Part shown: positions 13,201 through 23,245 of the stretch, piece by piece
How positions within the stretch are numbered: position 1 is the first letter of the stretch
Layout of the letters: every line of letters begins with the position of its first letter
Assembly (NCBI RefSeq): GCF_964204645.1
Contig: NC_134028.1
Location: 6,050,501 to 6,114,500 of the forward strand
Length of the DNA: 64,000 nucleotides
DNA from: Tubulanus polymorphus
Lineage: Eukaryota > Nemertea > Palaeonemertea > Tubulaniformes > Tubulanidae
Direction: 5' to 3'
The notes under the pieces: generated by a model
Databases searched by the model: none
What the model was told of the DNA's origin: nothing
Seen by the model: the letters and a program-made list of their open reading frames with translations, nothing else
Made by a program: the position numbers and the translations under genes

Positions 13201-16200
13201 TCCCCGCAAGAGGTCAAACAGGAAAGTGAAGCTCTTCAAAAGCTAATTAATAAATCATTAACTTCGTAGAAGACGCTGTACGAGGCTCTCAGGTAGACAG
13301 ATACGGCTGTAATACATCTGACAGATTATAATAACTTAGTCGTGCGCGTCGACGTATAAAACCATTGTGACTAATTTCAGATTAATACCTGCCGTCTCGG
13401 CGTACTGTAATCAAGCTAATGGCGAACAACGGACACATTAGCGTCAAACATCATTTAGAAATCCCTTCGGAATGGAAAAAATCTCTCCGGACGCGACACG
13501 ATCGCAATCGGAACCAACCGGCGAACTTTCACCGCCGTGTCTATGAATCATTCGTCAGGGAGCAGACGATTGTTTGAAGCAAAAGAGTTCATCAACTCCG
13601 GCGAGATATGAAATTACAGATATCCACCGTTGTCAGAAGTCAGTCGTACTGTGTGATATTCGAGACCGGTAATTGTGCTCGCTGTTATACCTGGATCCCG
13701 ATGAGATTTCGTTTTTCGTCTTTGTCGATGAAAAAATCGATCGGAATTTTCATTAAACATACATAGACATAACCGGTCTCAACTTACACGAAAAAACCTT
13801 CAGAGGACTTTCACAGAACGATCGACTGAATATTTCATAGATTTGAAATCCTCTGATTTGATAAGCACTCGACGTTCGGACAATGGCTTATCTTTACAAC
13901 TGAGCAAGCAAAGAATATATGAACTCTTATTCCAAGCAATGTCTCATTGGGTTGACTTTCAATCTTTCAACTTGATAGAAAACCGTTATTTCCTCGCATC
14001 TTTCAAAATATCTTCCATCGTTATATTGTAAGGCTAGTTTTTGTTCAAAGGTAAAATCGTCAACAAATAACAAACTCTAAATTTGTTTTCTATGATGTCA
14101 AAGTTAAAGGGAATTTCCCCCGTGAAGATCTATGTTTGAAATAATCTTTTGATTTATAAACGAATTTTCTTCCAATTTCCGTCGTTGTGTATAAAGCCAC
14201 CTGCGCGAGAACTTCCTGTATCGCCGTACCAGACACGTAGAACCTAATCAGCGAGCACAGATTAATCTTTTCCCCGGGTCGATAACGAATTGATCCTTAA
14301 ACTATCGCAAACAAGATCAATACGGATTTCTCAAAGTCTCCGTCTTCGCCAAGAATATATAAAGTGTCATTACATTCGCCTATCGCAAGGCGCTTAAAGA
14401 GCGAGTCTCGAAAGCCATTCCGAAGCCGACACCGTCGCAATCGCTGAAATAAACTTCCTTCAATTCAACTACGACTTCATGGCATATAAATTTACACTAT
14501 TCAAGATCCAAATGACATTTGCCTTAACATGAAATTATTTTAGTCGAATAGTCCATACACGCTGACGTGGAGAATAGACGTACCACACCTGACGATGGTT
14601 GCTAGAAAGGGTCTGAAACGTTGTGTCTTCTGATTTCAATTTTTAATAAAAGTAGCTTTTAATCTGTTCAATTTTGTATATAGTGGGTTGGAAATCATTT
14701 TGACTGCAGTTTCAATGAGTCCTTCCAGCTCATTCGAGTAAAGAGCTCTGGCCTGATGAAGTACAACTTTCAGAGCATCACGAAAAGAGTTTTTAAAGTA
14801 TAACCACGATCTAAAATCGTATTTGTAATTTTCACTTAGATACTTAGAGGCGGCATGAAAAAGAAGATATTTGAAATGAATAATTTGAATGAATAAATAA
14901 TTTTGTGAAAAAAAATCGCTGTTGCTCAAAGATTCAACGTAAAAACCCGCAAAAATGACATGAAAACAAGAGGGTGAAAATGGTCGCTGCGACATTTTTT
15001 GTGACTGACCACTCAACCATCACCGCAACACTACTCGGAAATCTCCATCCAATACTGTACCGCAGTATCATATTCACATTCAACGCATGCATCCGTTTCT
15101 TTTTAAATATCGGAGCAGTATCACTTTTCTGTTTAGAATTCTTCAGGAGATGTCTTCAGAAACTGCGGCTGGTAACAATACATCTCATCTTTTATTTAAA
15201 ACGGCGATGGTCAGTAGCAGACGACTTTTACTAATGGGATAATTAATTACATGTGAACACGAGGGGGGACGGGCAGATGGAAACATGTTTACGCTTTCTA
15301 CGAGATTAGTCTTAACACAGCAGGACTCGTAGCAGTCAGACTCCCCACAAATCTGTAATTCTTGAATATAAGGACTTTTCGAGGACATTTCAAATTTCGA
15401 GGAAGCATCTGCATCATTTTCATTTCCCAATTACAGTAGACTACTCCGAAATCGGTACTGTTTATCTCGTAAACCAATAATTCAGAGGTCTTGTAAGCAA
15501 ATTTTAATCCTTAAACACTACCTAACCTTGGTTTCTAATTTGGCAGCCGCCTAATTCGGTAAAATGAAATCCTAACTGTACCAATTTAGGCATATACTGT
15601 ACTACAAACTAGACAAAAATTTCTAATTGCCTATTTATCAAAATTAAAGCAGTCTTAAAAATGAGATTCTGACATTTAGCTCCAATTAGATTAAGCTTTC
15701 AAGGGCCTTTAAAAGCATTTTCAGTTTACCAGGAGTTATTAAGGAATCGAGGAGTCGTAAGGACCCTGCTCATATATCGGTAGGCCGTACATACCTTTGC
15801 GAGTTCAGCTTGTTCCCGTTGTAGTTTCTGATGAATATCTTTCTCGTTATTCGACCGTTCGATCATCTCCTGTTTGAGTTTGAGGGCGTTTTCACGTTTT
15901 AGACTAGCTAGCTGTGATTGCAGATGGCGCACGACTTGTTCTTGTTTCTGACGATTGTATTCGGTGTTTCGAACTTTGTTGAACAAATCGTGTTCGACAT
16001 CTTCGTCTTTCTTGACTGTTTTCTATTTTTACACGCAACAGAAACAAAATCAAAAATATGTTATCTATTCAAAAATCATTATGTTATAGCAAAAATACCA
16101 CAACAAACTCGAATAAAAACAGAAATGATCATTGTTGAATATTCATTAATTTCAGAATTTTTGAGAAAAACTTTTCTTGGTACATATCAGTGGATGTGCT

Positions 16201-19200
16201 TTTCAGAAAGTCAAAGCCCTTTTCAAAATCATGTTTTCTAACGAAACTGGAGGAATTTAATTCAATTTAAGCAAAATACCTGACGAAATCAATGTTTATA
16301 CTGAACAGTTTGATCAAATCTGGTCTTGTCTTAAATAAGCAAAACCACAATATTCGTGATTAAACAATAAATGTAAAATCCCACAATTGTTGAATGACTT
16401 AAAAAGGTTTATTCAAAAATACTCGAAATATTCCGGGTAGTTCCTACCACCCTTCTTCAGACTAAATCGATATGTTGGATAAATACACAGTAATGGTCTT
16501 GTCTTAACTGTGAAACTGCGCTGAAGTTTAAAGCTATACGGATCTCAGTTTCTCTAAACTAAAGCATTGTTTCTCAATGTTGAGGAAATTTAGAGCAATA
16601 CAAAAGGTTTTCAAGAGGATACTTCAATCTAAATCTAAATTCAGGTACAAAGACTACAATTAGCTTAATTTCACCTCCTCCTTATGTTTAATACCTGGAA
16701 ATGCTTTAAATGGTCTTCGTGTTCCCGTTTCTTTTGTTCGATCATCCTCCGTTTGAAACGATCTTCAAACACAATCTGCTGAGAGATCTCTTTCTCTTTT
16801 TTCTCTCTCATCATCTTCGATAATTTGTTTTTCTTTCGAGTTTCGGTCATCTAAAAATATACGCGATATTACTTTCAAGATAATGAACCTGATTTCGAAA
16901 ACAACGCAATTTTTTTCTTTCTATCTCACGTGGCATGTTTTAGAGTAGTTTAAAAGTTAAATCCTAATGGACTGGATAAAACAATCAGATTCTGACTTGA
17001 ATATTTCAGTTTTTTAGTTTTAGTTTAGTTTGTTGCTCCACAAGTAATTTCATTGCACAGAGGACAAAGATACAGAAAAAATTACAATTAAGTGGAATGG
17101 TAATATCTAAATTCGATGTATAGCCTTGTTTGTAATTCAATGTTAGATAATAATATTGTAGCTCTATACATAACAACAATTTTGTATGTCATACAAAATA
17201 ACTGTCAAGCAGCTAAGGCGCTTGCCCTTTTACATCTAACAATTTTTTCCAACTTATTTTCTGTTGAAGTGAATACACAACAATTTCAATAAAATGGAAT
17301 GGCAATATCAAAATTCGATCAACAATGGAATGTCAAATAACAAGTATAAACAAAACAACAGTCATATATGATGTAGTATAGATATTAAGTATATTTTTTT
17401 TCAGAGTGGACCAGATACCAAGTATAGACAGCCAGAGAAATTTGAATTGTTACAAGAAGAGTTTTACCAGAGTCTTCTATACCTGTATTTTATTGTTTAT
17501 CTCTTTAGTTTTTAGATCTTGCTCGGCTTCCATGGCTGTGATGTTTAACTGACGTTGCACGGATCGATTGTCGTTCAATTTCACTCGAGTGTCCAACATG
17601 TGACGACCCTCTGTTCAAAAAATATAATAACGTTAAACCTCCCCCGGCGAAATACAATATTTGTAAGAAGTTGACAGGTTAATTATGAATATCGGTCGTT
17701 CCTGCATAAAAGGAGTCTTCAAGGATTTTCTAAGGTGAAAATCATATCCCAACTACGGTAGGCTCCTCCTTCAGTCCTGAATCGGTACTGTTTTTTCACA
17801 GTAAAGCATTAATTCAATGGTTGGGAAAATAAAAAATCCTAGTCCCAACTGTACCTATCTAGGCATAGTTGACTGCACAATTATTTATTACCAATTGCCT
17901 AATTCTCAAAATTGAAGGAATTTTTAAGGAATTTTGGGCATTAAATGAGTTTCAACCACCTTTAAAAGTATTTTCAGTTTAGAAGGAGTTTTTAAGGAAT
18001 TGTAGGGACCCTGTTATATATAACACACCTTCTCTAGTTTTCATTGACGTTTTTGATTTCATCCGCTCTAAATTTGCGCTCAATCTTCGTTTAGTCGTAT
18101 CAGCAACCTTGACATCACTGTCACTCTTTCTAAAAGGGGAATAAATACACATACAACATGCGCTGTCGACTTCTTATATGTCTTAAAGCCGTTTTCTTTT
18201 ACTCACCCTAATTTGTTATCTAAATCTTTATCAACAGTTTTATCATCCTCAATTTTCATTTGGTTAGATTTCTTTTTATCCCTAGAAATTAAATGTTGTA
18301 TGGTTATACAAATAGGTTCCTTTCCTCAAGGCATCAAGGTGTGGCAGTCGGTAGGGACCATTAGCGAGTTACTTTTCGTTCAACACTCACTTAGCAGCAT
18401 CTGATTTCATTTCTCTGCCTTTCTGTGCCTCCATATTGAGTTCAATGGCTAAATCCGCTAATTCCTGTTTCAGTTTGAATTGTTCTTCCTAAAAAACGAC
18501 ACAGCACAAAAAAATTGATAAAAAGCCAGTAGATTCTCGAAGTTCCAGAATACCTGAGAGGCAGGACTGAAGCTTTGAAAGATTCAATTGTTGCTCAAGA
18601 GTTAAGATTCTACCTCTCTCAGTTTTAGCTTGTGTTGAAATTCGCGTACGAGGCGGTCCGCTTCGACCTCTTTCAAACCCAATTCGTCGGCTTTTGAACG
18701 AAATTTTCTGGCGAGATTCGAACTGAAAAAAAATTTTCCGAAGGATAAAATTTTTGTCATATGCCAATCGGGAATTCATTCAAAAATTATGTACCGGGGT
18801 ACAAAGAAAATCTAATCATAAACATATTTACTGCGTATAAACTTACGTGGCAAGAAACACTTTTCTTTCCTTATCTTTATTCCCTTGTTCCGTCGTTTGG
18901 ACTTTTTCGATTCTCTGTTTATTAAGCTAGAAAGAGATGATTATTATCGTGATAATAGTACAAAATGATATTAGGCATTCTCGGATGGAGCTCATCCCAC
19001 AACTATACCCAAGAATAACATTGAGAGAAAATCAATAATATCGCTTTAAACACCAGTTATTGTTTTTCTTATGTTTTGCATGGAAACCACCCATCTTCAG
19101 AGTTTATAAGATTGTGGGTTTTCTCTCATTCATCAACACTGGAAACAGTCGCAATTATTTTGACCCAAGTTACCTCTTCTTTGGCGTGGGTGTGGTCCTG

Positions 19201-20403
19201 TTGGACTTTCGTGTATTTGTCTAAACTTTTACTGAGGCGTTTTTCTTCTTCCCACCATTTTTTGTTAATGCTCTGTTGATAATCTCTCATCGAACGTCTG
19301 ACCATTCTCTGATTTTTAAGTATGTCTCCCTCGACACGTTTCAATTCGCGTTCCTCTTGTTTATGCTTCCACATATGGTCCTGATGGAAATATAATTTAA
19401 ATTTCAATGAAGTCATCATTCAACTTCATTTTGGTATTTTGTAGGTGTTTTCATCCAAAGTTCCTTGAGTGATAAATTTCAGCAAAATCCTAGGCTGTCA
19501 TTGAAGATTTTTCAAAATTCATGAGACGCAGGGGCGGATATAGGGGTGGTCTCGAGGCCCGGACCACCAAGCTGCCAACTTGACGTTCATCCTCTTGAAA
19601 TTGCATCTTTTTGCATTCATTTCTAACAATGAGGGTGGGAATAATATTAAGCTAGAAAATATAAGCTAAAAGCGCCCTTTGACACGGCTGCTCATCAGAG
19701 AAATGGCTTTTCTTCTGGACCCCTGCCCATGCAGTAGGCATCAATTTCATTAGATAAGATTAGAATCAAATGCGCTTAACGATGTCTAATCTACATCTCT
19801 GAAATTTCAATTTTAACCCTAGACCTTAATCACAGTTTAAACTTATTACAAAATGGGCCAAGTAAAACGGTAAAGGGTATGATTTATAGAGTGATATCAA
19901 ACAAACCGCAATGATTTTCATCTGGTTTTCGAATTTTTTTCGATCGGCTTCGGCACTGATAGCTACATCGACAACAGAAACAGGCTTCTTCGCGGATCGC
20001 TCAAATCTCGCAGTTGTGATGAAACCAGACTTGCTCCCTTCACCGGGCACTCCGAACATTTTCTGCTGATCCCTAAAATCGATGAGTGAAAAATAAAAAA
20101 CTATGCGGTATCTAAAACCATGTACGTAAATACATAGTTTGCTGACTGCAACTGCTGAATAAAACCTCATATAGGTCCTAATAAGAAATTTGCCATTTGG
20201 GTACTTTGCAAAGATTAATTACTACGTTTATGATGTTAGAAATATGACGTATACACTTACTTGAGAAATTTTGCATATTCTTTACTGGAGTTTTTATTTT
20301 CGCCATCTTCGTCTTCAGAAACCTTTTCATTTGACTGATTGATTAAGGCATAACGGCTCTCGATCACAGAGGGTCGAGCAAATGGAAGATCGGTTAGCAC
20401 CAT
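7256..20403 (-). CDS. Coiled-coil protein, probably ciliary/flagellar, 12 exons, 545 aa
   Basis: Exons (minus): 20403-20261, 20072-19907, 19380-19174, 18926-18847, 18722-18614, 18488-18391, 18281-18207, 18129-18029, 17610-17483, 16850-16695, 16022-15795, 7402-7256. All joins are GT/AG and phases agree, giving 1638 bp. The start is MVLTDLPFARPSVIE at 20403; the end is GQRSDSQTE then TGA. After a polar N-terminus (about 110 residues) nearly every exon is charged, Glu/Lys/Arg/Gln-rich coiled coil, for example REKKEKEISQQIVFEDRFK and LQREQAELAK. There is no signal peptide or membrane segment. It is divergently paired with CFAP299, which with the composition suggests an axonemal or basal-body role. 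I do not recognise the orthologue. The donor of exon 2 is GTTTGT, weaker than the rest. The last intron is about 8.4 kb, so an unseen exon there is possible. Confidence 0.78.
8276..8450. repeat. Large imperfect inverted repeat (about 75-bp arms)
   Basis: The left arm (CCACGATATGATGAAACTAA, GAGAATTTGACGTTTCAACC, GGCCATTTTCAAAAACT) is matched in reverse complement by the right arm (TTTTTGAAATTGGCTAGAGA, AAACGTCATATTCTC, TTTAGTTTTTTCATTTTATT). The tract could fold into a hairpin of about 170 bp. The arms carry a GAAACGT core and a GTGG(G)TTTT end like the dispersed repeats at 3861-3995 and 35341-35465, so it may be two head-to-head copies of a related element. Confidence 0.6.
9240..9536. mobile_element. 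Small non-autonomous element with GGATCC-containing ends
   Basis: It opens with CAGGGGTGGATCCAGGGG and closes with GCCCGTGGATCCGCCTCTGG, which are imperfect inverted repeats of each other. The interior has no protein. A second sequence at 19530-19735 opens with CAGGGGCGGATATAGGGG and closes with CTGGACCCCTGCCC, so the ends define a dispersed family. The class is not identified. Confidence 0.5.
15430..15775 (+). repeat. Intronic interspersed repeat, copy 1
   Basis: This shares, in the same order as 17742-18020, the blocks ATCGGTACTGTTT, AACTGTACC-ATTTAGGCATA, AATTGCCTA, CCTTTAAAAG-ATTTTCAGTTTA and a closing AGGACCCTGCT-ATATAT. The two copies sit in neighbouring introns of the coiled-coil gene, and an inverted relative lies in intron 5 of CFAP299. 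It is non-coding. Confidence 0.6.
16380..16465 (-). repeat. Dispersed stem repeat, divergent copy
   Basis: On the minus strand it reads GTCTGAAGAAGGG-loop-ACTACCC followed by CGAGTATTTTTGAATAAACC and, further on, CAATTGTGGGATTTT. The CTGAAGA start, short stem, GAATAAACC and TTGTGGGATT end match the layout of the repeats at 3861-3995 and 35341-35465. The GAAACGT core is not conserved. It lies in an intron of the coiled-coil gene. Confidence 0.4.
17742..18020 (+). repeat. Intronic interspersed repeat, copy 2
   Basis: Second copy of the repeat at 15430-15775, beginning CTCCTTCAGTCCTGAATCGG and ending AGGGACCCTGTTATATAT. It occupies the intron between exons 8 and 9 of the coiled-coil gene and stops just before exon 8. 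Confidence 0.6.
19530..19735. mobile_element. Second GGAT-ended small element
   Basis: It begins CAGGGGCGGATATAGGGG and finishes CTGGACCCCTGCCC. This is the same end design as 9240-9536. It lies in the intron between exons 2 and 3 of the coiled-coil gene. It encodes nothing recognisable. Confidence 0.45.
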
Positions 20404-21124
20404 GATGATTTAGATAAATGACAAAATACACTAAATCTCAAAGAAACCTAAAAAATGATTTGAGATTGAGGTTTAAAACATTGACTTTTTAATGGCAATT
20501 CATTCAATACGCTTCATTATCATTATTCTATGAAGTAATTGCTAGATGTAATTGTTATAGTTCAAAATGGGATTAAAAAATGATATTTATTAAACAAAAA
20601 GTACCTGAGAAAAAATATTGTTTTCATTGGAGACCGCTGAACATGTGTGATTGACAGGTGCTTAATTGATAATCTCGACGGGAGAAAATTGAAAAACGAG
20701 TATTCTTGCTTATGTGTACGTAAAATACAAATTCTAGGCAATGAAAATAGGTTATCCTTTGTAAATTGACTGACGGTAATATTTCAAAATGTTCTAAAAA
20801 TGTATATAAGTTAAATAATTAATTTTAGGGAGATTATCAATTAAGGACAGTGACATCTACAGGCCAAAACTGTAACTAATAGGCGACGGCCCTAGCAACT
20901 GAAGTTTTTAATACGCACTTGACAACAGCCCCCTTTCATAATTCTTGAAGCATATTAAATCATGAATCTAGAATTATAGAGTATTTTATCATTCAGCAAC
21001 CGAAATGGCATATTAATCTTGAAATATCACCCAAATTAGCCTTGCGCTTGCGCACTATATTGAACGCGTCGATACTCGAAGCGTCATGAACTGAGTGAGG
21101 CGGCTCTCGATGTAAACATTGAAA
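20404..21124. promoter_or_regulatory. Shared divergent promoter of the coiled-coil gene and CFAP299
   Basis: 721 bp separate the two start codons, which face away from each other, so both promoters must lie here. At 20886-20899 the sequence ACGGCCCTAGCAAC holds a perfect RFX X-box half-site (AGCAAC, consensus RGYAAC) after a two-base spacer, with a poor left half (ACGGCC, expected about GTNRCC). X-box motifs bound by RFX factors are known upstream of many ciliary genes. Calling this one functional is inference. Confidence 0.4.
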
Positions 21125-22859
21125 ATGGAGGAAGAAGTCGCTGGTGGAAGTGACAATATTGTCACCGAATTTAGTACATACGAAGATTTCCTCGACTCAC
21201 AAATCACATCTTTAGATCTTTACTACCTTGAGGTATGAGACATTCATCAAGAAATGTTAACCAATTAAATTACACACCTATGTCAATCCAAATCAATAAT
21301 GACATTGATAGGCCTAATGTTAATGAATGTGTAATGTGTTTGTCCCCACACTCGAGTGTCTGTCCTCTTCCCCATCAAGCTAGATTTTATCTACGCAAAT
21401 GCTGTATTTTTTACAAAAGATTTTTTGTTTTCTGACATTTGTCACCTAACACATTGATTACCCTCCCATCCCACAATCACTAAGCAGTTCCTACTGCAAA
21501 CACCAAGCTAATATTAGTCCTATTGCTAAATCTTTCTATTTATAAGGATGAGGAGTTAGCTCGTCAACTAGTCGAACTGGGTTACAGAGGTAGCGGGGAA
21601 GTGCTGAAAAGAGAGGAGTTCGAAGCAAGAAAACAAGCAGCTGAAGCTAGTAGATTGTCAAAAAGAAGCCAACAAAAGTATGTATGAAACATCATAGGCC
21701 TAACCACCCAAATGACTAAATTCTCATCTCAAAATGCATCGAAGTATTGATATTTTTTCTTACAAAAAGGACTTTAGCAAGTTCAGGAAAAGAATTGAAA
21801 GACTCATTTTTAAAAGCATTGGCACAAAGAGAAGAAGCAAATCGAAGTGGAAAAATGACAGTAAGTTTCTGAGGCCCTGAATTGATCTTAATCAGATACA
21901 AATAGTCAATACAAAAAGTAAGTCATAAAAATGGTTCTTGATTTCATTTTTCAGTCGATAATTTTCATTAGAGATAAAAATTCCCGAGGTCAGGAAATAT
22001 CGGGATACATAGATTACGCGCACAGATTAAAAACGGAAGATTTTGAGCCTTATTTCGCCGGAAGAAAAAGACTATTAGCAAGACCATCAGATTTAAGGTA
22101 GGCCTAGAAGCCATGAAGCATTTTGACGAAACTTAAAACTCACTACGTGCAATTAACATTTTGAATATTCTTCTACAAGTTTCTACAACTGGGAAACGCA
22201 AACTTCGACATCGAATCCGACTCCGAACTACCAAGTCATTGCAGAGAATGCATCGGGTCTTTTATTCAAGAACAAACGTGATCGGAAAATATTGAATGTC
22301 GACCCAAAGGTATGAAACTCATTCAGTGTTCCTACAACACCTTGATTCCTATAAAACTCCTTCAAAATGCAAAATGCTTACAAAGGTGCTTGAAACTCCT
22401 GTAATTTGAACTAAGTGCCCATAAACATAACTCTTACTACCCCTAAATCGATACAGTTGAGGTCTTAATTTTCCTTTTACCCATTGAGGTTACTGAATGA
22501 GAAACCATGTTTAGGTAGTGTAAATGATACAAATTTGTTTACGAAACCACCGAACTAATGAGATTAACCCCACTGATTTAGAAGGAGTCTACAGTAATCG
22601 GGATATGAAAGTGATGCAAACACTTCCTCGAAATTTTTAACATTCTCCTTTCAAACTCCTTATATCCAGGAACATGACTGATCTTAATAGGAACTCTGTG
22701 ATTAAAACATAACCTTTTTTCGTCTTCAAGACTTTCACTCTTTTTTTATTTGTCTTTCAGGCTGCATCACCCGGAGATAATTCAACTCGAACTGCTATTG
22801 AGACTATGAAGTATACACAAGTCGTTATCTATGACCACATTACTAGACGAAAAACATGA
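21125..22859 (+). CDS. CFAP299: Cilia- and flagella-associated protein 299 (C4orf22 orthologue)
   Basis: Exons: 21125-21232, 21547-21677, 21770-21860, 21955-22097, 22180-22309, 22761-22859. They sum to 702 bp, 233 aa plus stop, with every junction in phase. Landmarks I recognise from vertebrate C4orf22/CFAP299 are [10 protein letters not shown] (about 19-28), [20 protein letters not shown] (about 31-50), [16 protein letters not shown] (about 125-140), the [14 protein letters not shown] block, and the C-terminus [15 protein letters not shown]. The length also matches. It is a small soluble protein with no obvious enzymatic motif, associated with cilia/flagella and strongly expressed in testis in vertebrates; its molecular role is poorly defined. 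It shares a divergent promoter with the coiled-coil gene and converges on ASH2L. Confidence 0.95.
22310..22630 (-). repeat. Inverted copy of the intronic interspersed repeat
   Basis: Inside intron 5 of CFAP299. Segments such as GATTTAGAAGGAGTCTACAG, CATGTTTAGGTAG and the paired 'CTCCT..AAACTCCT' stretches match the reverse complement of the repeats at 15430-15775 and 17742-18020. The alignment is loose and the boundaries are approximate. Confidence 0.4.
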
Positions 22860-23068
22860 GGATGAATATTCCTAGAAAAATACAAAAATATATATTCAAA
22901 AAGACGATCGTGATCGAATATTTCACTACTGGAAACTTTTGATGCTGTGGAGAAGCGAGAAACAGCGACTTAAAAGTTTTCTTGGACAATGAAAATTATT
23001 TCCCCCCCTCGCTGATGAGGTATTTGTTATTTCTATCAGATAGTCTATTCTCGACTTATTAAGTAATG

Positions 23069-23074
23069 AATAAA
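23069..23074 (+). terminator. CFAP299 polyadenylation signal
   Basis: AATAAA, 210 bp after the CFAP299 stop codon. The ASH2L signal on the other strand lies only about 100 bp further on. Confidence 0.65.
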
Positions 23075-23174
23075 TTTTAAATCAGTGAAATGCGATGTGA
23101 ACTTAAGTTTTTTCCTTCTTCCTGGGCAGCAGTGACAAAATTCACTAAGGATTTGGAATTTTTATGCACAGTCG

Positions 23175-23180
23175 TTTATT
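23175..23180 (-). terminator. ASH2L polyadenylation signal
   Basis: AATAAA on the minus strand, 66 bp after the ASH2L stop codon, giving a short 3' UTR ending close to the end of CFAP299. Confidence 0.6.
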
Positions 23181-23245
23181 ACATATTCTAAAAAAAAAAT
23201 ATCTATACATAAATACAAAAGCTCCATCGATATTCGACATTGTTC

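Larger units (their letters stand above)
7403..15794 (-). other. Long last intron of the coiled-coil gene
   Basis: Between exon 11 and exon 12 I found no coding exon. It contains a GC-rich patch around 7770-7800, a pair of inverted repeats (8276-8450), a GGATCC-ended small element (9240-9536), and the start of an intronic repeat (15430-15775). Other open frames here, such as 8972-9346 plus and 14636-15016 minus, show no recognisable domain. Confidence 0.45.

Noticed and set aside
14636-15016. 126-codon minus-strand frame
   Set aside because: Hydrophobic/aromatic AT-driven composition, no domain, and it is not needed for frame continuity of the surrounding coiled-coil gene.
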